The notes below the pieces were generated by a model. The model worked only from the letters and a program-made list of their open reading frames with translations, did not search any database and was not told the origin of the DNA. Of a stretch of DNA of 58,415 bases, positions 11,839 through 24,596 are shown piece after piece. The DNA is taken from positions 1-58,415 of the forward strand of contig JALJEE010001240.1 in assembly GCA_023231475.1 (NCBI GenBank), given 5' to 3'. This stretch comes from Seison nebaliae (Eukaryota; Rotifera; Pararotatoria; Seisonacea; Seisonidae). Position 1 is the stretch's first letter. Each line of letters opens with the position of its first letter. The translations under genes and the position numbers were made by a program.

Positions 11839-14772
11839 TCAAACGTAATCAAAAATTAGTTGGAATAATGGAACGACGTATTGGGAGATGGAATCGCAAA
11901 TATAATGATATTGTAGACTTGAATTGGATGAACGTATTTGAGTCAAATATTGTATCAAAGACTCGGTGCAATTCTCGCTCATTTTCATCAGATGATTCAT
12001 AATGATGTGATCTGCTAACTCCCAACTCTCGGGACAATAAGTATAATCGATGTTATCGAGATTCATCATATATTCGTGGACGAATCGTGCGAAGAAAGGA
12101 TTGAGAAGTTTCGATGAATTATATTCAGTGAATTGAGATGAATTGTTATTAGTAAATAAAATTTTACATAGAAATTTTATGAAAATCTGAAACGATTTCG
12201 TATTTTGAGAGAATTCTTTCAATTTATTCTCTCTCAACTCATTCAATTGTTGTTGTTGTTGTTGTTGTTGTGGTAGATGAGTTCGACGTTTAGATGTTGA
12301 TGATGATGATGATGAGGTGATGGATTGAAGAATATTTAATTTTTTACGATGTTTCATCGTATCGCCAAAACCACTATCACTCTGCATCGATTGTACCATA
12401 ATTGGTGGAGGTTGTAATGATGATGAGATTGTGGTGGATGTTGGGCAATTGAGATAATGAGAATGTCGTTTCTCTCCTTCCATCGGAATATGATGATGTT
12501 CGATTGGTTGTTCGATTGCTGAAGAATTTGATGATGACAATCCTAAATTACAACGTACGTCTCCATTGTCTAATGAGGATAAAGAAACGGAAGATGATGA
12601 TGGTGACGATAATTCAGGTGATGTATCTTCATTAAAAAATGATTTATTCGTTAGAGATTGAGTGATTTCTTTTTCGATACCTTCAAGAATGATATGTAGA
12701 AATTGATCATTTTTATCTTTCATTTTCATATTAAGTTGAATATAATTTTTATAGAATTGGAGGATTTTATCTAATTTCATTTGAACGAATCCGTTTGGTG
12801 ATTGTTTTCTTTGTTCATGATATTGAATGGAAAGATAACGATAAACATCAAAAATATGATTCATTCGATCATCAGTCGTCAATTCCTGAGAATTCTTTAA
12901 TAATATTATATTTCTATTGTTCTTTTTCTTGTTGTTGTTGTTGTTGTTGATGAGAAGATGGGAAATATGTTGATGAAAATGATGAAATGATGGAACTAAA
13001 TCAATTTTCTTTAAGAAACATTCAACTTCTTCCATTCCATAATGATGATAATTTGATGGTGATTGTGTTAGACGTTGTGAGTAGAAGAGGAAATAATCGT
13101 TCAACATTTCATTCTCATTCTCTAACAAATGTTCCTGGAAATGACTCAGATCGAAATTCATCAAATTCCACCAATTCTCGATGATTTTTTTTGAAAAATA
13201 ATTTTCATTGAAAAAATATTTCGAATAAAATTTTTTCAAAATTTCCAAACGATTTCTATCCTCCACTTCCTCAAATTCACAAAAACGAAGAAATGTCACT
13301 TGGAGCCAACGATGAAGATATGATGACAATTTCTCAATATAATTCCGATTTTTCTTATCATCAATTCTACCGTTATTCATCGAAATTTTATGAGGTAAAT
13401 CATTCTTTAGTTGTTGATGTTGCAAATTAATAATATTCCAGATAGTTTTATAATGACGTGGTAACATTTGGAAGAGATCACTGATCAGATTTCGACAATC
13501 TAATTTCCAATAATCATTCGACGTTGTCATGAGAAATCCATTCACCAATAATTTATTGACATCATCACATTTCGGCCAAATACGTTCGATATTTTTAAAA
13601 AAATTAATTTCTTCGCAGAAAATGTTCATTCCGAAATTTATCGATAATTTCACCGAACGATTCTCTTTTCCATCTAATTTGGCATTCATCAAAATATCTA
13701 TCAACGACGATGACGAACGATTCCCTCGACAATTGTTAACGGCACAAAGAATCGTCTGTGAATTGTGAAGATTCAAAAAATGACCGGATATTATCTGATT
13801 AGAATTACACGTTAAACAATCGGCTAATACACAATTCAATTTATTGACATTCAATTGATTATTATGAAGGAATTCGTTGAATGAGGTTAATAATCGATAT
13901 TGGATTAATCGTCTCCAATCCATGGAAATTAATCGATCGCTCAATATCTTCTCTATCAGAATATCGAAGAGACAATTGTCCATTTCATTCGTTTGTTCAT
14001 TCTTCGGAAGAGGATTCATTTGTAATTGATCATGATTAAAATCGTTGGACGTTAACAAAAATCGATGATCTGATAATTCATTTTCTTTTTCATCTTCATT
14101 TATCGATTTCTTTCTAATTTGAATTCGATCATATGTTAAACGATGTCGTTCTTCAGTGATTTGATGGAAATCGTTTTCATTCGATGAAATATTATTGAAA
14201 ATTAATTGATATTCATTTTTTCCATTTGAAAATTCGTCAAATAAATGAAAATTTGAAAGTGACATAATTAGAAAAAATTTCAAATTATTATTTTTCGGCA
14301 TTAATAATCGTTTGTTGAGTGAGATGGAGAGACATTCTTTTAAGATCTGTTTGAAATTTTCCAATTCTTTTCTCTTCTTTTCATCTTCCTCTTCTCGCCA
14401 TTGGGAGAAGGAGTCGATCAATAATTCACATTCCATCATTTCATTATCATCATTCCGTTTCTTCATTCCTTCTTTCTCACTGGGAAAATCATTCAATTCT
14501 TCATTCTTATTGATAATGAGAACGTGTTTCTCAATCGATGAAGATGATTCATCAATCTTCTTTTGTTCCTCTTCGAATTGATCGATTTTATGGAAATCAT
14601 CAAAATCTACTTCGATTTTCTTCTCTTTCGGTAAGGAGAGATCTACACGAAATTTTATCGATGTCAATTTTGGTAATCTTTTCCTTTTCCTCAATCGTTT
14701 CCTCTTCCCAATAATATCAGCTTCTTGAACGATCGATTCATTTTGTTGATTAAATGAGACACAATTGCCCAT
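11839..14772 (-). CDS. 977-residue protein with MGNC N terminus, unrecognised
   Basis: A single uninterrupted frame of 978 codons, remarkable in a window where most genes have tiny introns. The frame stays open upstream only through TTG, so the first ATG gives MGNCVSF, a classic N-myristoylation signal with an adjacent palmitoylatable Cys. I infer membrane attachment. A basic patch (KRKRLRKRKR) follows at about residue 23. Acid-rich segments come next, then long Leu/Ile/Phe-rich predicted helical stretches, and a low-complexity zone at about residues 700-845 with Ser runs and a short poly-Gln. A conserved-looking helical C terminus (about 850-977) contains NPFFARFVHEYM and PESWELADHIIM. I recognise no named family. 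The coding potential is supported by length and sustained codon pattern. It may have unmodelled 5' non-coding exons. Confidence 0.8.
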   Translation of the reverse strand: MGNCVSFNQQNESIVQEADIIGKRKRLRKRKRLPKLTSIKFRVDLSLPKEKKIEVDFDDFHKIDQFEEEQKKIDESSSSIEKHVLIINKNEELNDFPSEKEGMKKRNDDNEMMECELLIDSFSQWREEEDEKKRKELENFKQILKECLSISLNKRLLMPKNNNLKFFLIMSLSNFHLFDEFSNGKNEYQLIFNNISSNENDFHQITEERHRLTYDRIQIRKKSINEDEKENELSDHRFLLTSNDFNHDQLQMNPLPKNEQTNEMDNCLFDILIEKILSDRLISMDWRRLIQYRLLTSFNEFLHNNQLNVNKLNCVLADCLTCNSNQIISGHFLNLHNSQTILCAVNNCRGNRSSSSLIDILMNAKLDGKENRSVKLSINFGMNIFCEEINFFKNIERIWPKCDDVNKLLVNGFLMTTSNDYWKLDCRNLISDLFQMLPRHYKTIWNIINLQHQQLKNDLPHKISMNNGRIDDKKNRNYIEKLSSYLHRWLQVTFLRFCEFEEVEDRNRLEILKKFYSKYFFNENYFSKKIIENWWNLMNFDLSHFQEHLLENENEMLNDYFLFYSQRLTQSPSNYHHYGMEEVECFLKKIDLVPSFHHFHQHISHLLINNNNNNKKKNNRNIILLKNSQELTTDDRMNHIFDVYRYLSIQYHEQRKQSPNGFVQMKLDKILQFYKNYIQLNMKMKDKNDQFLHIILEGIEKEITQSLTNKSFFNEDTSPELSSPSSSSVSLSSLDNGDVRCNLGLSSSNSSAIEQPIEHHHIPMEGEKRHSHYLNCPTSTTISSSLQPPPIMVQSMQSDSGFGDTMKHRKKLNILQSITSSSSSSTSKRRTHLPQQQQQQQQLNELRENKLKEFSQNTKSFQIFIKFLCKILFTNNNSSQFTEYNSSKLLNPFFARFVHEYMMNLDNIDYTYCPESWELADHIIMNHLMKMSENCTESLIQYLTQIRSSNSSLQYHYICDSISQYVVPLFQLIFDYV

Positions 14773-17700
14773 GATAAAATTCAATTGACAATTGATATTG
14801 ACTGTGTTTTGAAATGACTTGTTGTTGAAATGTTATAGTTGAAATTATTTGAATGATTAATGAATTTGAATGAATAGATCGTGAAATGATAATTCACTTC
14901 ATATTTTGAAAATTAAATATGTGGGAATAAGTTGAAAGGCCGCTCCGTTTTTTTTTGTATTGAAAAAATTTAATTGAGGAAAATTGAAGGAAATTGTTAT
15001 TAAAAATTCAAATTTTTAGTTTTACTTTCTAAAAAAATTATTATTCTTCTTTTCTCCCAAACGACTTTTTTTGAAATATATTTAAAATTCATAGAATTTC
15101 TTTTAAAGAAAACATGTTGTGATCTGATGATGATGAGAAATGGTAAAATAAATAGAGACTATTGATTGATTGATATTTGTGTAATGGAAAATTCATTTTC
15201 ATCAAATTACACGTAACATTTCCTCAAAATAAAAATGAGAACTCAAATTTGATCTTATTATATTTCGTCTTCTACTCATAAACTCATTTCTCACAGAAAG
15301 TATATTTTTTTATGATGAAAAGGGAAAGAAGATTTGTGTGGAATATGATTGTATAAGATCAATAAAATAAATTTGTGGTAAAATAAAAATAAATATTTCT
15401 TGATACATTTTCATGAGGAAGAGAGAAAATCAAAAATAATTTCGAGAAACTGCATTCTCTTACATCATCCAATCAGTGGATTGTTATGCTTCATCAAAAC
15501 AGATGAAATGTGAAGAAAATAAAAGGGACAATAGGGAAGACAATTGATTTGGTTGAGTTGCATGACCGATATCGATATCCATTTCAAATCATTAAATAGA
15601 TAAAAATGAACTATCAAAACAAACACAATCGATAAAAGTTAATTCGCTATCCATAAAACTTATCGGATGATGACGACGACGACCATTTTGACCACCGTCG
15701 AACAAAATCATCAACCAGAAAATGGATGGAAGAGAAGGAAGGAGGGAAAAAAAAGAATTATACGAACAGGAAGTTCCCACTGACCTAATGGGAAAGGAGT
15801 AAAAGGAGTGAAGTAAATTAATTATTTTATCACGTCAATTCAATTGAGTAGAAGAGAAAATGTTGTAAAAGACGAAAATTCCTCGCATGTGATCCATCGG
15901 GTGGGAACTACACACTAATTACGTCATAAGTTGCAACATGATTTCTTTTTGGAATTTGAGTATGTGTGTGGTGAGATTGATGAAAATCAGTTCGAGAAGA
16001 ATTAGAAGAAAATCAATTTTGAAGTTCCACAATTTATTAGGGAAATTGGAAAGGAAAACAATGAGTTAAACGACGAGAAAGATGAGAAAGAAGACGGAAA
16101 TTAATTGAAAATGTAATAAACTTCCGTCGCCTAGCTACTTTGGATGTAATTCATTCAATATTCTCATATTTGCATTCGAAGTATTCTCATCGGAAATTGG
16201 AAAGAATTTACTTCTGAGTTATGTCAAGGAAATCCATTCGACTATACTTCAAACATTGGGGAAAATAACTGATTTCTTCCTATTACCCAACTCCTTCACA
16301 AGAACGTTTATGATGGTTAATAGATCTTAAAATAATTTCACTTAGAAACTTATCAGTTTCATTGAATTCAATTAAATCTCTAATGTCAATATGAACATAG
16401 AGTAGAACATGAATAAGCGCAAATCAATATCCTTTCCTTCTTGTTCAACTTTGATATTATCGATCTTATTATTCTTTGAATGAAGGAGGAAGATGCGGAA
16501 AAAACTATTTTTTTTTCGGTACTCACTTCGGAAACAGTAAGAAATGAAATGATAATCAATTAATTTTGAAGGTTAATCGATTGTTGTTCTAATATATTTA
16601 CAATAGACAAGTGTCCTTCCCCTCCTTACTTGTATGTCCGTCCTTGAGCAGATGAGTTAAACGAAATTCTTCTCCTCCAACAATATTCTGCGGTTTTTAC
16701 ATTGAATAATTTAATTGAATAATCAACCGTTCTTATTACATGATCATTAAATTAATTATGAGAATTATATTACTCACCATCCATTAGATGGAAATGATGG
16801 ATTTAATTAAGAAAGAAAAACAATCGTTCATAAAAGTGTGAGTGGGAGGGAATTGAGTAGAAACCGCAAAGAATAATAAAAAAGAAGAAACGATTGAAAT
16901 TGGGAAGAAGATAGATAGTGGATCCTTTTCAATAAAATGATTTGTTTGTCAATCGATGAAATATTATCGATATAAATCGTTAATCCAAAAATGCTGCCAA
17001 AAACATGCGGAGATAAAAAAGAAAGATGAACTGGTCCATCCAAACAATATGGTTTGGTTCCTGTATTCTGATATTTACATTTTATTTTACTTTCCTTTTT
17101 CTTCCTTAAACGATTCTTCATTTTTTTTATGATGATGAAAAAACCATATTAATTTTTCCGTAGATGGCATGCTTCAGCTACTTTCTCCATTTCCGTCATT
17201 TCCTCATGAAAAATGGCTGTTCTTACTTCTTTGTGTCTTATTCTTTTCTTTTCTTCAAGTGAAAATGATCAGAGGTAAGCAACAATTATGCACAAAACAG
17301 AATGGAAAATAAAGGTAGACAGAAGATATTTTTTATTTCTTCATCTCCATATTTCGTCAAAAGAAAGAAAGAAAGATTCGACAAACTTATAGCAAAGTGA
17401 TAGTGACTGATAGTAACTAACGATTACCAGATTATGGATGTTCATATTTTTCGAACCTTGAATGTTAGAAACATCGAACTGATGGAAATATATCATTCAT
17501 TTGTAAATCTTTGAAGATGTTCGACGTAATCATCATTCATCATACATTGATGGTTACAACAAGAAGAAATAAGAAGGAAAAAGAAAAATGTCGAATATAT
17601 TAGAATAATCGCGGTTATAATCATCCCAACCTCCCTCCCGTTCAATCTCGTCTCTATTCGAATCGGGTAAGTAAAAGGAGGTGGATAGTTTGGTAAATGA

Positions 17701-20700
17701 AAAATGTATATTTGTGACTATAAAATCAGTTCTTGCCATCGAATCAATACGGAAATGTGAATTGGTTGATTAATATTGTCGAAATTAAGTAGTTGAATAT
17801 ATCAAAACACACGTCAATTGCTGATAACAATTTATTTTAAGAAGACTTGATAACTTCAATCTCATTTCAACGAGCTATTGTATTGTATATCTTTAAGTTG
17901 AGAAGAAGGATTTAAGGAAACATTAAAAGATAAATAACTATATCAACTTATTCTGTAACGTTTACGGAGCATATTCATCATGTTCACCGTTTACGTTGAA
18001 AGAATCGATTTGAATTAAGAAAAAAGGAATTTTTGAAGATGACTCCCAGAGTTTTAGAGGGACTATTGAACTGACATGTATATCGTAAAAATATCGTAGA
18101 AATATGGTCTTGTTGGCATATGCATTGAAACGATTAAATGAGAATTATTTAACTAAACATCTTTAATAATTCATTAACAACTAAAAGATAAAAAATTTTC
18201 TGGAAATTCTTTTGAAAAAAACTTTTGGTAATTACTGAATGGTTGAAGGAATATGAATGATGTAATTCTAATGACTCACCCGTTTATTAAGGAGGAGAAA
18301 AAGAATTCATCGTTTTCTAATCTGTCGATCGATAGCATACATCCTTGACAGAAAAAGGTTAGTTACACAACCAATGTTCAAATTGGGTTGAGTGAAATGA
18401 AAGTAGAAAATGGGATTAAGATGGAGAATTGATAAGAAGTGAATGAATCAAATGCTAAATGATAAATAGAATAATAAATTTTTGTTGAATGACATTATCT
18501 GACCATTATCTTTTAACAGATTTGAGAGTCGTTTTCGACTGATTCAGTTCTCACCTATAAACGGTTGAGCTAAAGGAGAAAACTTTACGATACCATGTAC
18601 GTGTTGACTCTCAAACAGACTCTGAAAGTTTCATAGTTTTACTTCAATTACTTATCAGTTTCTACGACTACTGGAACGATTATTGTTAGCAGTATGTTTA
18701 GAGATTATACCTCTCCACCAACATTTATGTGTACATAGTCATTTCACTCGATTAAGAATATAAACAATACGTATCACGGTTGGCTAAAATGAAAAGGAGT
18801 TATCCCCCACCCCTCAAATACAACTCGACGTTGATATTATAATGAGATGGGAATGGAATTAGTACATTCTTATCAAAATGACGTAGTGTTGTTGAGGAGA
18901 TGAAGAGTTTAATTAAATTTACTTTCCTTCCAACCATAATTACAGCGGTTATCGCGAAAACTTGACCGAATCTTTGGAGTTGTCGATGGAGAAGAAAAAC
19001 GATGGTTTCTACGTCGCGAATGATTATGTGGCAAGATAAATATTGGGATAGATTGAATGATGACGAAAACAATACGACTCTTTATGTTTTTCATCCTCTG
19101 ATAAGAGTCGGGATAATCCAGGTGGAATTTGAGAACGAAAATAATTTCCAGTAGAAATTTACCACTAATTTTCCTTTCTTGTCGTTCATTCATGCCAACT
19201 AATCATACAATGTCAATCTGGACGAACGAACGAGCGATCGTAGAATACATCATGTTCGATCGAACTGATGAAATCAAAAATATGTCATTCTCATTCCTTC
19301 ATTCAAAAGTTTTCTTGACTAATTTAATTATGTTGTCAATATAATGTCCACTCAAACCACTAATTTCTCTCTCGTATGTTCTCATGTTCTACTTGAATCA
19401 TTCTCTCCCAAGGGGCAGTTGTACCCGATTGTCCTCAATCCTGTACACTTCATTGAGTTATGTGTGGGAAATGGATTGGTGGGAAAAAGGAAAGGGATTT
19501 GGAAACAGATTGATATGATCATGTAAATTGTTGGTGGATGTAGAAGTGAATCGAATGGCATAAAAGGAGGAGAACGAGGTCAAATTCTTTTTCTTATTCT
19601 CCTTCGTTCGAATGGTATTCCAAATGTATTCGATTTCATCGGCCATATATTCTCTTTCAATTGAAGGAATTGATTATTTTCCTTATCATCGTCGTCGTCG
19701 TCGTTGTAGTCGCCATTTTTAAACGATAGTAATAATGAGAATACATCGGTTTGTTGAATGAATAGAAGAAGTATATTCCTTTTCCATCAAAAAAAGAAAG
19801 AGGAGATATTGTTGTAATTTGATCCTATCCATCACTTGACCTCATTGCAAAGGAAAAAAGGTACTGAATATTTTATTGGTACATTTCGATTAATTTAATT
19901 AAAATAATTTGATTATTTCATTTATTTACCCAACAATCAGTGACAAATAGTTAATCGATCAATTTATCAAGAAACTTCGTTATCCATGATAAATTCAACT
20001 TAAATATTTCCAATTATTTAAATTCCGAATTCGATTAATTATTTTTTATTAAATCATTATTGATGATGAGTGAAAGATGATGATATTCATAATCGAACCT
20101 GTCCCCTCACATTGAACTGAAATGAGGATGGAATTGAGAATGAAAACTGAATTTATTTACATTAATTAATTGAATCGATTGAGTTGATTTATGATGTTGT
20201 GTTGATTGTGGAACATTTGAAATAACTTCATTATAACGTATTTCTAATGATAATCAATCTTTCTATTTGATTTATGTATTCAAACATCTACTCTAATGTA
20301 TACTAAATAGATCATAACATGATCATCATCACAACATTCTCACTAATCGGCAAATATTTATATTAAAATTAAAATATGAGAATATATTCATCAACAATAC
20401 TGCTGCGTTCATTATTATGTGGAACGAAAGTGAATGGCTATCGCTACAAAACTATCAATACACTCCTCCTAACGAAACATGTATGTAAACAACCGCATCA
20501 AATTTACGATGAGAATATCATCATTATCAATCATCTGATACCATTTACTTTTGCTTCGTATAAGAAAGCGACGATTTATTCAATGGCGCTCTCTCATTAT
20601 TCAAGTTGAATTGGGAAGAAATGCGAAGTGTATCTTTATACACATTCTTGTTAGTTTTCTGAATCCGAACTGTTATTTGACCATTATTATCTTTGATTGA

Positions 20701-22979
20701 CATTCAAGTTAGCCGATGGTTCTTCCATTATTCTTTTTTTCTACGCATCTTATACAATTTATATAACGAAAAATTAGATAAGCAACATAAATATAGTCGA
20801 ATTATACTCTAAAAATTTCCACATAAACGGACAATTTACACATTCCTTCTCTTATCAATGATATGGAGAAATTGTTGGTCTATTTTTAGAAAATAGAACC
20901 TGAAACTGAAGAACAAGAAAACTGGGGGAAATTTAAAAAAAAATTTGAATTATTAAATTTCTTTTCATATTTCTCAAAATGTTCTTGAAGTTTCCTTCAT
21001 GATGAACGAACGCATTTCATGTTCATTGTGATGAATTTCTTGATGGTATTATGTCCTCGTCGTCTGACTGTACATCATTGTTTTTGAAGACAAATAAAAT
21101 AAATGTGAATAATCACAAAAAAATTTCTTGAGATACTTGAGACACATATGCTAATACACACATTACATATAGAGAACAGCATAACATGAAGAACAACAAC
21201 AACCATCGCCATCATCTAACGAAGAAAAATGGTCATAGTCTTTCTTTTGTTCGTTTGATTTGCATATAGAATATTTACGAAGAAACATTTCACTTCAACT
21301 TACATAAATAGACATCAGTTGGAAGATGATGAAAACTCATTCCATATTCGATATTTCCCATAAAGTATTTGTTGATGTAATATTACGTGATAATAGATTG
21401 GTCTCCCTTCATTTCGTCCGAGTTAAATTTTCTTCTAAATTTTATTAGATAAAACTTATTAATATTTTCTTCTTCCATCAATTCCATGTGATGTGTCTCG
21501 TTCACATCAACATTGACAGTTTTATTACTTTCTTACATAACAATCTGACAAGTTTGGTGCATTGTCGAGTAAATATTTCTTGGAATTCCATATCATTTCA
21601 TGGGAGATAAGAAGAAGTCCATGGAATATTTCTAATTTTGTGAATAATATTTTCTTCAAATTACTATTATGATCAAATACATATACATATCTCTCGTTTT
21701 TCTTTTCGTTGTTGATTATTATTATTATCATTCAAATTGATTTTCATCTCATATTGTATTGTGTGGAAGAGACATCTATTGGTTGTGCATCTCACAGACA
21801 AAAATGAGAAGATCATGAAGAATAATAAGTGCATGGAATGAGAAGATTTTTCTTTTCGTTTCCAAAAGAAAAGGGAAAAGAGTCTTCTCTAATTGTTGGC
21901 ATCTTCTGATCATAATCGTTCTTATATTATCCCAATTATCGTTATTTCTAAAATACGAATGTGGAAAAAGGAATCTAATTGAAATGCAAAATTCATCTTT
22001 TGTTCATCTCCCTCAATTTTATGAGAATTAGACGTTCACGCCCTCCAAATATCATCATATCGATTAGACTGAAAATGGGTAAATATGCAGATTTTCCGAT
22101 TAACACTTTTGAAGAAAAATAAGGAGGGCGGATCAATTCTTATACCATCACAATATTCTCATAAATATATTTCACATATTCTCCTTTTCTGTTATGCTAT
22201 ATCGCCAATAACGATATCGGTTGATCCAGTTCTCTTTTAATTGTTCGAGAGGAAATGGTTAATTGTTTTAAAACAATTCATTCACGAAATTATAGGCCTC
22301 CACTCTAGTCAGACTATAACGGTCAAATTAAATTCCGTCGAAAGGAAATCTTTTTATCAATATCATTATTCCTCCACTATTATTCTTCCTTCTTATTACA
22401 TTGACATGAAAGGAATCGATGCTCAGAGCAAAGAGAAATCAATGATGCATAAGAAACTATCTCACTCAAATGCATTAAATCCTAATAAACACTTAAAACA
22501 CTCGAAGAGAAAGATACAGTTGAAGAAAGCCACTCTCATACCGAACAAAAAAGTTCCTTTTTTATTCCATCAAAATTTTCCCGACCAAATCCTTTCTTTC
22601 TAAATCATCTCTTCTGCACACAAATAATAAATACATTTCTTATGATAATCGCTCTATCTCATGCAACTTTATTTTTCTCGTTTTGATCGAAGGAGAATTT
22701 CCAATTTATGATTTCGGCATCTGTTGATTGTTTTTCTTCTCTTCTTCTCAACCTCATATTTTTCATTCAATTCTCATTATTGAATATAAACATTTTCCTT
22801 CCTCTATACTCCTTTTACTCGACGTATGACATGCAGCTCGTAAACTAGAAAGGTAACAAGAACAAAAAGTTGTTAAACAAAATTCATAATCAGCTCAACT
22901 TTAATCGAGAACTATTCCATTTCTATCATAATCATCCTAAAGGTGTAACATGTGTACATAATTTATTCAATGTCAATAG
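14773..22979. other. 8.2-kb gene-poor region
   Basis: No gene can be built. Open frames are short, mutually overlapping on both strands and lack splice partners. One exception is a short signal-peptide-like exon at 17213-17274 (+), listed separately. A GAC/GTC repeat near 19690-19710 lies in a minus-strand frame open for about 68 codons (Asp-rich, ending near 19592), which I could not extend. The stretch could be the large first intron or regulatory domain of the gene whose terminal exon starts at about 22980. Confidence 0.5.
17213..17274 (+). CDS. candidate first exon encoding a signal peptide
   Basis: An ATG opens MAVLTSLCLILFFSSSENDQ, a short n-region followed by a strongly hydrophobic core and a small-residue cleavage zone. 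It runs directly into a strong donor (AGAG/GTAAGC) that leaves phase 2. This is what a first coding exon of a secreted or membrane protein looks like. No matching downstream exon was found, and the orphan terminal exon at 22980 enters in phase 0 or 1, so at least one exon would have to lie between them. Confidence 0.25.
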
Positions 22980-23345
22980 GTCACAGATGATCCTTTGATA
23001 TGGTCGAATCGTTCATACCCATTCTTTCCCGTTGATCGATTGGCAAATTTCACAACATCATCACCATCAATAACACCAACAACGACAACAAGTAGTAGTT
23101 ACTCGTTTTATGAGTTTGTAGCAAAACATCCATTCGACTTAGACAAATGGCTGTCAAAACAAACTGACATTCGAATGCTAAACTCACAAACTAAACAATT
23201 GCTCTACGAAAATTTAGACTGCGACTCCCAAAATAATCTTCTTCCGACAGCCAGAGCGATACTTCTAACGAGAATTCATATTGGAGATTATTTGACGGAA
23301 ATTCTGCTCAGAAGGAAATTGAATGCGACGAAGGAAATGAATTGA
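22980..23345 (+). CDS. orphan terminal exon, product unknown
   Basis: Behind a GTCAATAG acceptor the frame runs 121 codons to TGA and is coding-like: VTDDPLIWSNRSYPFFPVDR at its start, a Thr/Ser-rich stretch, then a predicted helical region with FYEFVAKHPFDLDKWLSKQ and a final basic helix (ILLTRIHIGDYLTEILLRRK). An alternative CAG acceptor seven bases further would also work with a different phase. An AATAAA overlaps the stop codon (23345-23350). I recognise no family. Upstream exons were not found in the preceding 8 kb. It is probably the 3' end of a gene with one long intron, but could be a short single-exon gene starting at the internal ATG (22999). Confidence 0.4.
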   Translation, partial: VTDDPLIWSNRSYPFFPVDRLANFTTSSPSITPTTTTSSSYSFYEFVAKHPFDLDKWLSKQTDIRMLNSQTKQLLYENLDCDSQNNLLPTARAILLTRIHIGDYLTEILLRRKLNATKEMN

Positions 23346-23535
23346 ATAAATTTACACAAATTTATAATAAGAGAATAAAAAAATTATTTTTCATATTTTA
23401 GAAACATTTTTTTTTCTTTTTTCCACCAACAATTCCATTGGAGTTGTTATCCATTGAGAAGTTGATGAATTATAATTAATAATTGAATTGTCAATGTCAA
23501 TGAAACATCTAAAGAGGAAAGAAGGAAAGAGTAAA

Positions 23536-24596
23536 TTAGTGAAACGGAAGTTCAGAATAAAATGATGAGAAATAAATGAAATGGAAAATGTGAAATTGAA
23601 TTAAACGATTAATTAATAGATTATTGGCTGAATTCATCGATAATTGACCACAAGGTTGTGGAACGTTTTTGATCCAGTCGCATCTCATTGTGAGTACATT
23701 GAATTTCAAACCATTTGGACATTGACCACTCTTCGTTTTCTTTTGATTGATACATTGATAGAATTCGGTACAACCGTCATCGACATTAGGATAAACTCCG
23801 TTCGGTCTTCCATCACCTTTTAAATTTATTGAGATTTTATTATTAAAAATTATGAGAGAAAATTAAAACATAAATTTTTCCCAATTTCCAATACCGGTCG
23901 TTCGCCACATTCTACATCGTTCTCTTTAGTACATTTCCTCGTCTCCTCATCAAATAATTCGTTTCTGGGACAAGAGAATTTTCCCAATCGCCGATTGACA
24001 CAAACAAAATATTGATTACAATCTTTTGGATTTGGCAGATATTTCTCGTCATAATGACAAGATCGTCCTTCTTTCAATATCTCATTCACAGTAGTCGTCG
24101 TGCTAGTCGATGGTGAGATAGTTGTTGAAATTTTGCTCTTTTTATTTTTCTTTGTTTTCTTCTTCTTCTTATCTCCTTTACCGTCTTTTCCTGGCCCTAC
24201 AAACATTTTAAATATTCAAATTTTTAAATTAAATTAACAATTATCCGGCGGTTCCCAATCAGGTCTCTCACCATTATTACATTGAAGTGAACTTGCCATA
24301 TCACATCGTTCATAAACGGGATCATATGCCATGCCTGGTCCGCACCATCCATCCTCTCGAAAATCTCCGTTACATTTATGAAATCGACCACAATCCCATG
24401 GATCTGGCCATTTCCCATCAGATGGACATTTGAAAACTTTTTTATTTTCCTTCTTCTTCTTCTTTAATTTCTTCGTTTGATGTACAACTATTGATAGAAG
24501 TTTGAAATTTGTGGAAATTTTGAAAGAGAAATTTTAACTGAACAATTGAGTTGATATGAAAAGAATGATGATGATGAGATTATGTCTCATTTTCAT
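23536..24596 (-). CDS. secreted protein with three peritrophin-A (CBM14) domains
   Basis: Four exons: 24596-24539, 24487-24239, 24196-23909 and 23816-23536, giving 291 residues. The first exon encodes a signal peptide (MKMRHNLIIIILFISTQLF). A Lys-rich spacer leads to CBM14 domain 1 (about C39-C88). A Lys- and Thr-rich linker (about 108-140), likely O-glycosylated in its Thr part, leads to domain 2 (C149-C199) and directly to domain 3 (about 200-254). Each shows the six-Cys peritrophin-A spacing with aromatic chitin-binding positions (for example CNQYFVCVNRR). The family binds chitin in peritrophic matrix or cuticle. The donor after exon 3 splits the last Cys codon of domain 2 and the next acceptor restores it, which confirms the model. 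The C-terminal tail after domain 3 is hydrophobic and of unknown role. Confidence 0.85.

Noticed and set aside
24224-24418. 64-codon minus-strand frame beginning MGNGQIHG
   Set aside because: It is the wrong frame of the first chitin-binding domain exon; the correct frame shows the six-Cys pattern and correct splice phases.
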